Notes: generated from the sequence alone by a model not told the origin. A stretch of DNA of 64,000 nucleotides from Ypsolopha sequella (GCA_934047225.1 OW203988.1:11194229-11258228), one strand, 5' to 3'. Numbered from the stretch's first letter, positions 42,901-45,720 are shown. Numbers and translations are program-made.

Positions 42901-43922
42901 CATAAGTCTGATGGATAATTAATATGTAAAATATGAGATAGTCTTGTAAGGTACACGAATGAAAATACCAAACGGTATACCAAAGCTTTATGTACCTATA
43001 TATGGTGACTTTTATGTATATAGCCAAATTATGTATGAATTTGTCTATATAAATAAAAGTCACCTTATATACAAGGTGAATTTGTGACCATCACCCAAAT
43101 TCATACTGGAGGCTTGGTAAGTGCATTAATATCATGGATCAATAAAAAATATTAAATTCGTAAAATTGTTATTGAGCCATGATACTTATCTATATATATA
43201 TATATAAGGTCTTACAATTTAAATGGAAACTAATTTAAGAGGTGATTCTGTATCGTTAATACATCAAATTCCACTGCGAAGTATTTTTATTGCGCATACT
43301 TTTTCTTCACTTGTCCATACAAACTGAGTCAGCTGAGTCACAAGGGCCCGGAGACAGACGAATGAGACAAACCAATCACAGCCGCGCGGCGCCTGTCCTC
43401 CAAACAGTTCGAATAAATGGCTTTTGCGCATTCCCCCACTACTTTTGCTTCGACATCAAAAATCGTGCCGATGCCTGGACCAGAGATTTTCATGATCCTG
43501 ATACTATTGCGGGTGTTTCTGACTTGGCCCTTGGGAATAGTAAAAAAATAAAAAAAGAGTGTTTATAGTAATTATGATCTGTTTACCTGGAAGAGGTCCT
43601 GCTGGGCGCTGCTCCACTTGGCACAGAACCAGTGGTCGTCGCGCTCGTCGGTGATGTTGGCGGTCGCGTTCAGCAGCTCGAGGTCCGCGTCGAAGGTAAG
43701 GTTGAGCCGCGTCACGTTGAGAGCGAGCGTGGCGTTGAGCCAGGGCGGGGCGGGCGCGGAGGGCGCCATGGCGGGGTCGCGCCCCGCGGGCCGCGCGCCG
43801 CCGCCACCGCCGCCGCCCGCGCCGCCCGCTTTACTCGCTCCGGCGGCCTGCTGCCGCCTCTCAGGCGACGACGACACGAGACGATTCAGTTGGGCCTTCG
43901 CTTTCAGTATTACCAACTCCAT
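755..43922 (-). CDS. bves: Popeye domain-containing protein (BVES/POPDC), complete seven-exon model
   Basis: Joining 43922-43587, 39131-38929, 33953-33759, 29971-29863, 12626-12515, 1736-1548 and 981-755 gives 1371 nt, or 456 residues plus TGA. Every intron has GT-AG ends and every junction keeps frame, including three that split codons. Layout: extracellular N-terminus with five N-X-T sequons (N63, N69, N74, N85, N89); three membrane segments (~113-127, ~131-152, ~157-179); Popeye domain (~180-325); basic tail to 456. The family's cAMP-site motifs are present: DSPE at 265-268 and FQVT at 280-283. Known family role: cAMP-binding membrane proteins of muscle and epithelia that affect channel trafficking and cell contacts. 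The N-terminus is longer than I recall for vertebrate members because of a Gly/Ala/Pro-rich stretch at ~28-60. The orthologue assignment (Drosophila bves) is by motif and exon logic, not alignment. Confidence 0.93.
982..1547 (-). other. bves: Popeye gene intron 6
   Basis: The 566-nt intron runs from donor GTAAGA at 1547 to acceptor TATAG at 982. No repeat or conserved structure is evident. Small open frames at 1219-1523 on both strands look like chance. Confidence 0.8.
1548..1736 (-). CDS. bves: Popeye gene coding exon 6
   Basis: The acceptor TTTCCAATTTCCAG ends at 1737 and the donor is G|GTAAGA at 1547. The exon completes Gly319 and encodes GKDITHKLYSVSEG followed by a Ser/Arg-rich stretch ending RKQGKQ (residues 319-381). 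The first eight residues closely match the end of the vertebrate Popeye domain (GKDITNKLYS), which anchors the exon. It starts and ends within a codon, in phase with both neighbours. Confidence 0.92.
1801..2525. repeat. dispersed lepidopteran repeat (family J), two partial copies split by a TA-flanked element
   Basis: Two versions of one sequence (GATGAACCGATTT...CTTGATCGAGAGT) occur at 1880-1937 and 2458-2516, on either side of the insertion at 1939-2440. I recognise the phrase from lepidopteran repeats, where it often precedes tails like the one at 2570-2760. No coding capacity is seen. Confidence 0.6.
1939..2440. mobile_element. 502-bp TA-flanked miniature inverted-repeat element
   Basis: Near-perfect terminal inverted repeats of about 30 bp begin CAGTGCGCGCCAATCTTTTA and end with the complement, GGTGCGCACTG. 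A TA dinucleotide lies on each side (1937-1938 and 2441-2442), as expected for Tc1/mariner-type insertion. The interior holds no open frame, so it is non-autonomous. Confidence 0.8.
2560..2760. repeat. dispersed repeat tail (family J)
   Basis: Contains the phrase CCAGAGATTACCTCCTACAA followed by CACTCACAAC. The same phrase recurs at 57550-57590. It is non-coding. Confidence 0.45.
2761..4290. other. AT-rich intron 5 sequence, mostly featureless
   Basis: No gene is visible. The one structure I support is a possible Helitron-type 3' end at 3676-3706: a GC-rich hairpin-like GGGCGGAGCCGTGGGC followed by CTAG and T. Related ends occur at 55150-55176 and 58480-58504. An open frame of 96 codons at 3891-4181 has no recognisable content. 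Confidence 0.4.
4295..4640 (+). repeat. diverged ~240-bp tandem duplication
   Basis: The segment from AACGGCTAGACCTAGGAACA (4319) is repeated from AACGGCTGGACCTAGCAACG (4554). Both copies continue through CTCCTTGTA.../TTCCTTGTA... and a CTAAAAAGG.ATTTTA.GAAAT block. The first copy carries an extra 36 bp (CGAGTGGTAGCCAGTCGTAC) that recurs alone at 5230-5257, so a small mobile or duplicated module is involved. Confidence 0.6.
4947..5080 (+). repeat. 30-bp minisatellite, about five copies
   Basis: Units of GTGTACGAAAAATGGATT plus GAAATTGAAC are repeated about every 30 bp, with substitutions. Because the unit is a multiple of three, the array stays open in frame and yields a repetitive YEKWIKIER-like peptide. 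There is no sign that it is a real protein. Confidence 0.75.
5225..5340 (+). repeat. possible RTE-type non-LTR fragment (C-terminal tail)
   Basis: After the 36-bp module, a short frame reads EIDQNREGWKVLQRQG and runs into an Asp-codon run (GATGATGATGAT-like). That is the usual look of the end of lepidopteran RTE elements. It is too short to be sure. Confidence 0.3.
5837..5928. mobile_element. 92-bp hairpin element (family D), copy 1
   Basis: Arms ACTTAGTTGAATCAC...GCGTGACA and TGTCACGCTCCTCGCA...AACTAAGT pair over ~33 bp around an asymmetric AT-rich loop. The same hairpin occurs reversed at 37487-37577. A solo foldback miniature element is likely; a microRNA-like precursor is possible but unsupported. 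Confidence 0.7.
6360..6404. repeat. 22-bp inverted repeat with a one-base loop
   Basis: ATTCTGGCCTTTGTTTTTAC AG (6360-6381) is followed by one G, then its complement (6383-6404), with one mismatch. As RNA this would be a very tight hairpin. No repeat family recognised. Confidence 0.8.
6405..7860. other. AT-rich intron 5 sequence without recognised features
   Basis: I found no exon, terminal inverted repeat or recognisable repeat here. A moderately GC-rich patch (6420-6560) may be an old element. Confidence 0.4.
7909..7975 (+). pseudogene. short relic of the non-LTR reverse transcriptase C-terminus
   Basis: The frame KLAFPKSELPK followed by GTACCTCTTTCGTAGGACAT matches, at base level, the C-terminal coding part of the element at 22526-25205 (KLAFPKIRLAK, then GTACCTCTTTTGTAGGACAT at ~24200). 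Stops interrupt it. It is a fossil fragment of the same or a sister element. Confidence 0.5.
8402..8637. mobile_element. 232-bp TA-flanked MITE with long terminal inverted repeats
   Basis: The element starts CACTGGCCTGCAAAACTAAG (8404) and ends with the exact complement at 8635. The arms pair over ~55 bp. TA flanks both ends. The structure is Tc1/mariner-like and non-autonomous, with no open frame. Confidence 0.85.
8641..9038 (+). repeat. family E repeat, copy 1 (hairpin-headed, ~400 bp)
   Basis: It begins AATAGTAGTTTATGCTAC and then forms a long imperfect hairpin (arms ~55 nt, centre near 8705). A second inverted pair follows: TTTTTCAAGGCATAGTG just after the hairpin against CACTTGCATTGAAAAA at the end. 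Other copies: 41205-41606 (minus), 56487-56878 and 58978-59333. It directly follows the TA-flanked element at 8402-8637. Confidence 0.8.
9057..9100 (+). repeat. short fragment shared with the 24.6 kb and 52.7 kb tails
   Basis: AGACTAATGAAATGGGCGGA and the following bases resemble the motif at 24656-24700 and, reversed, 52685-52725. A small relic of that non-LTR tail. Confidence 0.35.
9110..9245. mobile_element. 136-bp hairpin element
   Basis: Arms of 44 bp (ACCGATTTTTC...GAATAAA and its complement TTTATTCC...GAAAAATCAGT) pair with few mismatches around a 48-nt loop. A miniature foldback element is likely. No target duplication is clear. Confidence 0.65.
9250..10435. other. AT-rich intron 5 sequence without recognised features
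   Basis: No exon or well-defined repeat seen. Open frames are short and unremarkable. Confidence 0.4.
10440..10870 (+). repeat. family G repeat, copy 1
   Basis: CTTAAGACTGTACCTGAG, AAGAAATTCGGACT, CTTGTATTGAAA and CTCTTTTTTTTTGGTTTTCA blocks recur in the same order at 31905-32125. The downstream part also shares ACAATTTCAAACTCTTG and GACGTTTAAC blocks with 14190-14310, so several related elements exist. Confidence 0.6.
11637..11690. repeat. G-tract/C-tract hairpin
   Basis: Eleven to twelve Gs are followed by CAT, GGCCCCC, a short spacer and another C-run. The strand can fold as a hairpin, and the G-run alone could support quadruplex structure. Probably the edge of an old element. G-runs like this are also prone to sequencing error. 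Confidence 0.5.
12018..12451. repeat. probable terminal-inverted-repeat element (~430 bp)
   Basis: CATAGACTAA at 12018 faces TTAGTCTATG at 12442. Inside are the paired blocks CTAGATGGCG (12103) and GCGCCATCTAG (12251), a recurrent lepidopteran motif. No open frame. Confidence 0.45.
12515..12626 (-). CDS. bves: Popeye gene coding exon 5
   Basis: The acceptor GTGTTGCAG ends at 12627 and the donor is G|GTGAGT at 12514. It starts in phase 0 with VTV, completing the FQVT motif begun in exon 4. It encodes 37 residues: VTVRAEEVCSCICWPRMR, then LERVLRHRPALKVVLDCLV, plus the first base of Gly319. CICWPRMRLERVL corresponds to the family's CWSRERL-type region. The exon is strongly GC-biased within an AT-rich intron landscape. 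Confidence 0.92.
12685..13600 (-). repeat. family A repeat, copy 1, carrying a TTAA insertion
   Basis: On the minus strand it runs from a degraded TTAGGTATTACTAAAAGG-type start to GGAACCCTAGGTACGCGG and GACTCGCACTTGAC at 12690. It is the ~830-bp family also at 20330, 31028, 45721, 52078 and 57622. The coding-like frames inside are shadows. Family A has inverted GGTTCC/GGAACC blocks near both ends and no protein, so it is non-autonomous; its class is uncertain. Confidence 0.75.
12897..13322. mobile_element. 418-bp piggyBac-like MITE with TTAA target duplication
   Basis: TTAA (12897-12900) precedes GGGGCTCCACAATGCTAAA. The other end reads TTTAGCATTGTGCAGCCCC before TTAA (13319-13322). The ~19-bp terminal inverted repeats have one internal mismatch. 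The family A sequence continues cleanly on both sides, so this insertion is younger than that copy. No transposase inside. Confidence 0.88.
13605..14080. other. intron 4 sequence with a GC-rich repeat scrap
   Basis: 13800-13880 (GCCGCAACAGTCGCCGTGAC, then CATCATCATC) looks like the end of a dispersed element. Nothing else is recognised. Confidence 0.3.
14083..14225. repeat. inverted repeat, ~60-bp arms
   Basis: AGGTTTATAAAGCATGAG...GTCATGATCTGGTCCAAC faces GTTGGTTTTGAAAAGATC ATGAC...TTTATAAACCT. The arms share ~75-80% identity around a short AT-rich centre. Likely a foldback element; the right flank resembles part of family G. Confidence 0.6.
14845..15245 (+). other. CpG-rich island, possible first exon of an unidentified transcript
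   Basis: GC and CpG rise sharply above the AT-rich intron. The second half (GAGAGTGAAAGTGTGAAC..., then ATGGAGATC at 15213) reads like an insect 5' leader on the plus strand. A frame from that ATG closes after about 14 codons. GGTAAAT at ~15351 could be a donor. No protein homology is visible. It could be a promoter or leader of a nested transcript, or an old element. Confidence 0.3.
15250..18585. other. long AT-rich intron 4 sequence, little structure
   Basis: No exon or repeat family recognised. A 17-bp imperfect palindrome, GGAATTTCGATTATTCC, occurs at ~17393 and ~17504, with a variant between them at ~17457. Confidence 0.45.
18590..19514 (+). repeat. 304-bp satellite-like tandem array, left part
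   Basis: Landmark AGATACACCCAAAAGGGG starts at 18771, 19075 and 19379, an exact 304-bp period. Units two and three are almost identical; the first is diverged toward its left edge. Each unit contains TACCCCGTATAAACCACTTC, CTGGTCAGGCCTGTTCTC and CTCAGCACTTGTTGAAGATG. The array stops at GATGGTTAA (19514), where the large insertion begins, and resumes at 25391. Confidence 0.88.
20045..20240 (+). other. GC-rich patch of unknown function
   Basis: CGCGTCGATATTTCCCTCAG and CTCGCACGGTTGCTCCC stand out from the AT-rich surroundings. A TCAGT initiator-like motif occurs at ~20089. It may be the promoter or leader region of the larger mobile element. No protein recognised. Confidence 0.25.
20330..21079 (+). 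repeat. family A repeat, copy 2 (5'-shortened)
   Basis: It starts inside the family at CGTCCGTCCGTAT, lacking the AGGGTTCCGTA head, and runs to GGAACCCTAGG, GAGTCTGACTCGCACTT and a T-run. It lies within the TTAA-flanked insertion. Confidence 0.75.
21080..22525. other. non-coding interior of the 5.9-kb insertion
   Basis: A GTAAAAATCTGC-AATAATTGCATG block appears at ~21205 and ~22432, suggesting an old duplication or two ends of an element. 21230-21310 shares TTCGCTTAGATT and AAGCCGTATTTT blocks with 40700-40750. No gene seen. Confidence 0.4.
22526..24388 (+). pseudogene. non-LTR retrotransposon reverse transcriptase (Jockey/CR1-like), 5'-truncated, two in-frame stops
   Basis: One frame runs from about 22562 to 24388, broken only by TAA at 23456-23458 and 23645-23647. 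Each stop is one base from the Leu codon TTA. The order of motifs is that of a non-LTR reverse transcriptase: NYRPVSVLPVLSK, GFTRGMSTTDA, FCDLSKAFDCVNH (first catalytic Asp), GVPQGSI just before the first stop, FADDT (catalytic pair) after it, then FLGITVDSRLQW and the C-terminal FYNKLPKEV. The endonuclease domain is absent and no ATG fits; the frame opens from a TTG, so the copy is 5'-truncated. Few changes beyond the stops suggest a fairly recent insertion. Jockey versus CR1 cannot be settled by eye. Confidence 0.93.
24389..25205 (+). mobile_element. 3' untranslated part and microsatellite tail of the non-LTR element
   Basis: After the terminal TAA the sequence continues to AATAAACTATTTGATTTTG and a tail of five or six GAATTT units (25170-25205). 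Short-repeat tails after AATAAA are typical of non-LTR 3' ends. The stretch ~24470-25020 is a different element inserted in it. Confidence 0.75.
24470..25020 (-). mobile_element. second non-LTR 3' fragment inserted antisense
   Basis: On the minus strand this carries a Pro/Arg/Thr-rich open frame (RTRTEPERPKNTAPGTRFND) followed by CGACCAAATCCCA, CATGCCTACCTCCGCCCATT and AGCAAGATCATG. The last three blocks recur in order on the plus strand at 52630-52755, where they lead into an AATAAA tail. So this is a longer copy of that element, in opposite orientation to the host reverse transcriptase. Confidence 0.65.
25391..25935 (+). repeat. 304-bp satellite-like array, right part
   Basis: It restarts with TTAATACCCCGTATAAACC and matches the left array closely for ~170 bp, then becomes progressively diverged. 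A further degenerate unit begins at ~25700 (GGCTCCTGTAGCC...TTTCATTTAAATATAATC). Confidence 0.8.
26349..26478. repeat. cluster of CTACGNCGTAG palindromes
   Basis: GCTACGCCGTAGC occurs at 26383-26395 and 26459-26471, and CTACGTCGTAG at ~26426. AGCTGCGATTACGCAGCT lies just upstream. Related words occur at ~36495 and 61971. Unknown function; may mark an old element. Confidence 0.5.
26553..27033 (+). other. candidate exon of an unidentified plus-strand transcript
   Basis: A good acceptor (TTTTTTATTATTGCAG ending 26552) and a strong donor (GAGC|GTAAGT at 27034) bracket a stretch that becomes CpG-rich after 26760. It opens with three 33-bp tandem repeats. An ATG frame at 26789 stays open to the donor (82 codons, Lys-rich start) but resembles no protein I know. 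The frame may be chance; an untranslated or non-coding exon is equally possible. Confidence 0.3.
26566..26664 (+). repeat. 33-bp minisatellite, three perfect copies
   Basis: ACAAAGAAGCGTACGTTAGA plus ACCACCTTTCAAT repeats at 26566, 26599 and 26632 without a difference, then breaks at ACAAATAAG. Perfect identity suggests very recent expansion. Confidence 0.95.
27040..28475. other. intron 4 sequence with no supported gene
   Basis: The longest frame outside the reverse transcriptase is here (27705-28109 plus, 134 codons from GTG). It has no recognisable motif, its length is within chance for this AT content, and it lacks an ATG start, so I do not call it. Confidence 0.45.
28478..29418. mobile_element. 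nested inverted-repeat elements (family H)
   Basis: The outer inverted repeat TTTGGCAAAATGTTAACAGC (~28481) faces GCTGTTAACATTTTGCCA (29401). Inside, AGGTCTTTACATATGAAATT (28741) faces AATTTCATATTATTATGTAAAGACCT (~29122-29147), giving a second, ~420-bp element. The core of the inner element recurs reversed at 39553-39852. Neither has a usable open frame. Confidence 0.7.
29592..29841 (-). pseudogene. broken tandem duplicate of Popeye exon 4
   Basis: On the minus strand, 21 nt after the exon 4 donor, a second acceptor (TTGTTGTAG) and a copy of the first ~52 nt of exon 4 appear (29841-29790), with three differences, two of them silent. A ~108-bp insertion then interrupts it. The exon's 3' half follows as a more diverged copy (~29681-29622), and a third partial start lies at 29592-29600. 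Reading from the duplicate acceptor meets TAA shortly after the homology ends, so inclusion would truncate the protein. Confidence 0.8.
29682..29789. mobile_element. ~108-bp insertion in the duplicate exon
   Basis: TTTTAACACCTTTTG (29682) faces CAAAAGGTGTTATAAA (29745), so the inserted DNA can fold back. It may be a tiny MITE. Target duplication unclear. Confidence 0.5.
29863..29971 (-). CDS. bves: Popeye gene coding exon 4 (DSPE motif)
   Basis: The acceptor TTGTTGTAG ends at 29972; the donor CCAG|GTACAA is at 29862. The first base completes Lys245. It then encodes MQVSCDGTHLHFIQPYQ, FVDSPEWEANREQ and SDDVFQ. DSPE (265-268) is one of the two hallmark cAMP-contact motifs of the Popeye domain, and the terminal FQ joins VT from exon 5 to form the other. 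It aligns naturally with the vertebrate MKVSYRGHFLHNI..FIDSPEF region. The exon sits between a broken duplicate of itself (29592-29841) and a foldback element (30026-30692). Confidence 0.95.
30026..30692. mobile_element. ~667-bp foldback element with triplicated 98-bp palindromic core
   Basis: Outer arms of ~230 bp (from AAGTTGACATGATAAATG at ~30028 to 30258, and 30456 to ~30690) are inverted copies at high identity and share ACACAATTGAACACCGCGCG. Between them, a near-perfect palindrome centred on GTGTACGGTACAC recurs at 30259, 30357 and 30455, an exact 98-bp period. It is non-coding. A partial extra arm (CTCCTTGCATAGTTAA) follows at ~30693-30750. It could form a very long RNA hairpin in the Popeye pre-mRNA. 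Confidence 0.88.
31028..31580 (+). repeat. family A repeat, copy 3 (internally shortened)
   Basis: It has the full head (AGGGTTCCGTAGTACC, AAGGAACCTTTATGGTGAGA) and tail (GAGTCTGACTCACACTTGAC plus T-run) but only ~550 bp, so about 280 bp of the middle is missing. Confidence 0.78.
31905..32130 (+). repeat. family G repeat, copy 2
   Basis: The same ordered blocks as at 10440: CTTAAGACTGTA, CTAGAGCATGA, GAAGAAATTCGGACT, CTTGTATTGAAA, then CTCTTTTTTTGGTTTTCAA. Confidence 0.6.
32135..33758. other. intron 3 sequence without recognised features
   Basis: AT-rich, no exon found. It ends at the exon 3 donor (GTGAGT at 33758). Confidence 0.45.
33759..33953 (-). CDS. bves: Popeye gene coding exon 3 (start of Popeye domain)
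   Basis: The acceptor AACTTGCAG ends at 33954; the donor AAA|GTGAGT is at 33758. The first base completes Arg180 and the last two begin Lys245. It encodes FLPPSLSLELTDLYLK, LFKPLKVNKKHFQELTRE, ARILRLDPGEAYAIEE and VTPADERLSILLKG. The LYxKLFxPLxV and DxRLSILLKGK signatures are the classic opening of the Popeye domain (vertebrate LFEPLRVP, DDRLSILLKGK). It is GC-rich against its flanks. Confidence 0.95.
33954..37041. other. intron 2 sequence without recognised genes
   Basis: Mostly AT-rich. A C-run at 35287-35294 and a ~100-codon antisense frame at 35514-35816 have no recognisable content. The frame at 34153-34413 gave no match I can name. Confidence 0.4.
37042..37318. mobile_element. 261-bp hAT-like MITE with 8-bp target duplication
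   Basis: GCCTGGGG (37042-37049) precedes CAGTGGCGTGCATAGAACTT. The right end ...CACGCCACTG is followed by the identical GCCTGGGG (37311-37318). Arms of ~100 bp (including GAAGGTCAAGTACGACAATA and its complement) pair closely. An exact 8-bp duplication and CAG..CTG termini fit hAT-type insertion. The frames at 37039-37327 are palindrome shadows. Confidence 0.9.
37481..37583. mobile_element. hairpin element (family D), copy 2
   Basis: ACTTAGTTGAATCACAAG...GCGTGACA faces TGTGACGCTCCTCGCAC...GATTCAACCAAG, and flanking GACGCG/CGCGTC extends the stem. The loop is the reverse complement of the loop at 5837-5928, so the two copies lie in opposite orientations. Confidence 0.75.
37850..38700. mobile_element. 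element with inverted clusters of short ACTGCCC-type subrepeats
   Basis: The left side carries repeated CAGT words (CAGCAGTTAAAA, GAGCAGTGAAATAA, AATGGGCAGTTA). The right side carries the complement words every 20-40 bp (CTAACTGCCCATT, TACTGGCCATT, TACTGTCTATA, AACTGCCCATT, AACTGACCATA). Such opposed subterminal repeat clusters are typical of DNA-transposon ends. The interior (38100-38400) is more GC-rich but has no recognised transposase. Confidence 0.5.
38929..39131 (-). CDS. bves: Popeye gene coding exon 2 (three membrane segments)
   Basis: The acceptor ATGCTGCCAG ends at 39132; the donor AAG|GTAATT is at 38928. It encodes AANLCFAIAFLAPKSF, KQSILVLRALACAGAVLM, ASWAGAEVCAPDVLAWSL and ALLLVNSLHTIFLVI plus two bases of Arg180. 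Three hydrophobic stretches at ~113-127, 131-152 and 157-179 match the three-pass topology of Popeye proteins; the family shows similar FQxANxxF, SVWAW/CALD and NxxHLxFL positions. An open frame at 39141-38920 on the same strand is out of phase with the gene. Confidence 0.93.
39209..39260 (+). repeat. 13-bp microsatellite array (GTATGTATGTATT)
   Basis: Four perfect units, about 80 bp upstream of the exon 2 acceptor in gene orientation. Likely length-polymorphic. Confidence 0.92.
39553..39852 (-). repeat. family H repeat, partial copy
   Basis: Reversed copy of 28760-29090: shared blocks GACAACATTAAGCTAACAGC, GTCAGCTGTAAAAAA and AACTCATGAATCTGTA, complemented in the other locus. The terminal AGGTCTTTACAT repeats are missing. 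Confidence 0.7.
39895..40400 (-). mobile_element. tRNA-derived SINE fragment split by a TTAA insertion
   Basis: Minus strand, right part (40400-40362): GCAGTGGTAGCTCACTGG and GTAGAACGCCACACTCAAT, matching a pol III box A (TAGCTCACTGG). Left part (39927-39895): GACCTGAGTTCGGATCC, close to box B, then TGCCCGGTC. Joined across one TTAA they form a tRNA-like head. No intact acceptor stem is visible, so this is not a working tRNA. Confidence 0.7.
39928..40361. mobile_element. 426-bp piggyBac-like MITE with TTAA duplication
   Basis: TTAA (39928-39931), then GGCGCTCTTATCCCA. The right end TGGGATAAGAGCGCC is the perfect 15-bp complement, followed by TTAA (40358-40361). There is no open frame. It sits precisely inside the SINE head. 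Its left end resembles that of the 5.9-kb insertion at 19515. Confidence 0.93.
40455..40770. repeat. family I repeat fragment (ATCCGG-rich)
   Basis: Contains many CCGGA/TCCGG words, then TTCGCTTAGATTTAATTCG and AAGCCGTATTTTCGAACTTG. The latter blocks recur at 21230-21310. The 105-codon frame on the minus strand is a shadow. Confidence 0.45.
41205..41606 (-). repeat. family E repeat, copy 2
   Basis: Reverse orientation relative to 8641; full length with the hairpin head at 41490-41606 and the AATGCAAGTG end at 41214. Confidence 0.8.
41610..42385. other. intron 1 sequence without recognised features
   Basis: AT-rich, no exon or well-defined repeat. ATATATAC runs near 41740. Confidence 0.4.
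42389..42759. mobile_element. hAT-like element (GGTCTTCAACC ends) with nested hairpin
   Basis: CACGGTTCTTCAACC at the left faces GGTTGAAGACCCCTG at the right. Just inside are GCGGCCCTCGGGCCACATGC and, near the other end, GTGCGGCCCTTTGACAGACC. I know this style from hAT-type elements in many animals. The flanking 8-mers differ, so the target duplication is lost or the ends are off by a few bases. Confidence 0.65.
42496..42630. mobile_element. 135-bp nested hairpin element
   Basis: GTGTTACTACAAAACGGTGT... pairs with its complement over ~47 bp with about one mismatch, leaving a ~40-nt loop. It lies inside the hAT-like element and so is the younger insertion, or its hairpin core. Confidence 0.8.
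42765..43580. other. intron 1 sequence without supported genes
   Basis: Includes a short (TA)n run at ~43190-43206 and a GC-richer patch at 43320-43520 whose plus-strand frame (92 codons) has no recognisable content. Confidence 0.4.
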
Positions 43923-43967
43923 CACCACACCCTGACGACCACCTCACGCACGAGCTGTGAGCCCTAT
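43587..43967 (-). CDS. bves: Popeye gene first coding exon (CDS 43922-43587, 5'UTR 43967-43923)
   Basis: The acceptor TATTGTTGCAG ends at 43968 and the donor CCAG|GTAAAC is at 43586. ATG at 43922-43920 is the first ATG after an in-frame TGA 24 nt upstream and has G at -3 and +4, so the start is well supported. It encodes 112 residues: MELVILKAKAQLNRLV, a Gly/Ala/Pro-rich stretch with seven consecutive Gly, then WLNATLALNVTRLNLTF, ELLNATANITDERDD and HWFCAKWSSAQQDLFQ. Five N-X-T sequons fit the extracellular, glycosylated N-terminus of the family. Because the exon opens with untranslated sequence after an acceptor, a further 5' exon must exist upstream. Plus-strand frames here (43618-44009) are GC-driven shadows. 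Confidence 0.92.
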
Positions 43968-43969
43968 CT

Positions 43970-44780
43970 GCAACAATACAAAATCAGTTTAGCTATTGAA
44001 CATAAGTAAGTGGATCCAGCTACTCAATTAAGATAACTTGAGTAAATCAGCCACTCATATCAAGGTTAGGAGAAACTAAGAGAAAAGCTTTTCTATTAGA
44101 AAGGGGTCCTCAAAATGATTACATGAATTCCTGGCATGTAATGTAGACCCAAACTTACAGACTGAAATTGTAGAGTGGATCGTAAATTCAGTTTATTATT
44201 CAGTTGTTCGCCCGAAGGACAATGAGGCTACGGGTCCCAAATTGTTTTTGCTCCTATCCAGAAAATTCTGAGAAACCGTAGAGTACCGATGACGTTATCA
44301 AAATACGTTTCGTTTTGATGAACTACAGTCGTTCGCTCGCAAGATGTTACGAACATACCTACTTGGTATTCATTTCGACTTTCTGATTGAAAAAATCGGA
44401 TAAAGCGATCAATTTCTATATTTAGAAAATAGGAGTGTGCTCGTAAGTGGAATGTAATGGTCCAGCCTTGAACTCTCATGCGTCTGTCCGGTCGTTGACT
44501 TAGGAGAGGAATCGGCAATACCGACAAATCACAATTTAAGACGCTGTATGTAACGTGAGCAAAGAAAAGGTTCTCTTAACTCGGTATATTCGGAAGTCAG
44601 ATTTTGAATACATTGCTGTGAACCGTGGCCGAAAAATTACATTGAAAATTCCTACACAGTTTTTATTTTCCACGTGCCAGGCTGGCTTTTTATCCGTTTA
44701 ACACGCGATCAAATTCTAGAGCAATATGCGATTCGGCTTCAAACTTGACGGGGTGGTGGAGGACGGCCGGTTGCAAACTC
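43970..44780. other. 5' intron sequence of the Popeye gene
   Basis: No repeat family recognised. A minus-strand CT|GTAAGTTT at 44158 is a strong-looking donor, alternative to the one at 44797. Confidence 0.35.
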
Positions 44781-44796
44781 TATCGATTGGAGTGTA

Positions 44797-44968
44797 CCTG
44801 TACCGAGCCATATTTTCTCAGTGTCTCGTCTGACACCGGCGTTCGTCTAGGGCTAGCTGAACGTAGTTTAGCCGCAATAACGTCTGGATGTGGTGTGTTT
44901 CATTAAATCAAGTGGATCGGGGTCACTGATAGGGTGTATTTATACCGCGGCCACGTAACGCCCCGCCC
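44797..44968 (-). promoter_or_regulatory. bves: candidate promoter and first untranslated exon of the Popeye gene
   Basis: On the minus strand a GC box (GGGCGGGGC, 44968-44960) is followed by TATAAATA (44944-44937), a TCAGT initiator match (44929-44925) and, 130 nt on, a possible donor CAG|GTACAC (44798/44797) that could splice to the acceptor at 43968. The TATA-initiator spacing (~17 bp) is shorter than the usual ~30, which weakens the call. CpG is raised over 44740-45000. Confidence 0.35.
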
Positions 44969-45059
44969 TCTAGTCTTGTTACCTACGCGTCTCACGCTTC
45001 ACTCGATATTGCTTTTCTTTGACCTCTAACACTTTCGATAACATCATTTAAAGACTGTT

Positions 45060-45720
45060 ATTTTATAACTCCTATAAGGCCCAATATAATAAGTAGTAAT
45101 TCGACGGGGCATTTGTTTTGTCGTCTGTTATACTGTGTCGTTAAAACTTTGTAGACTGATTTGGATCGCGAAATGTTTGTTCGTACCTTGTAATAATAAG
45201 TCACAGTTTCCGCACACATTGAATTATTTCAGCGCGACTGTCGTCAGAAATCATACGGCACATTGCAGCCATATCAAAGCGTTACCAGCTGTTTCATATA
45301 CGGGTTCGACCTAAGTGTAGCTTTTGGCGAGTTTTACACAAATGGGAAAAATTAACTAAGGAACAAAACGCGTATGCTACAGTGGAAGTTTTGTTATTCT
45401 AAAACTTTTTCCGTCATTGAAGAAAGAAAAAGCTAGCGAAGCACCTTTAAAAACTTCGTTCAACTCCTGGCGAAAAGGCTTGGGCTGGTACATGTGTATA
45501 TATGTATATAAAATAAACGTAAAATAAGGCATTAGTGATGTATGTAACATTGGGTTGGTAGGTATTGTATATTGCGCACGTTTATGTATGATATAAAAAT
45601 ACTACAAGTACGAGTCTACTTTGGATTATAGCCATTTGGTTGGGTTGATACGCGTATAAAATCATCAAAAAGTAAGTAATAATCCAAGTATACTATAGGT
45701 ATATATTATATTTAACATGG
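45060..45720. other. upstream DNA without recognised features
   Basis: Nothing supported beyond mild GC patches. Confidence 0.4.

Noticed and set aside
43618..44009. Plus-strand frames of 105 and 125 codons over the first Popeye coding exon
   Set aside because: They are antisense shadows of a GC-rich exon with few stops. The minus-strand reading has sequons, correct splice sites and phase.
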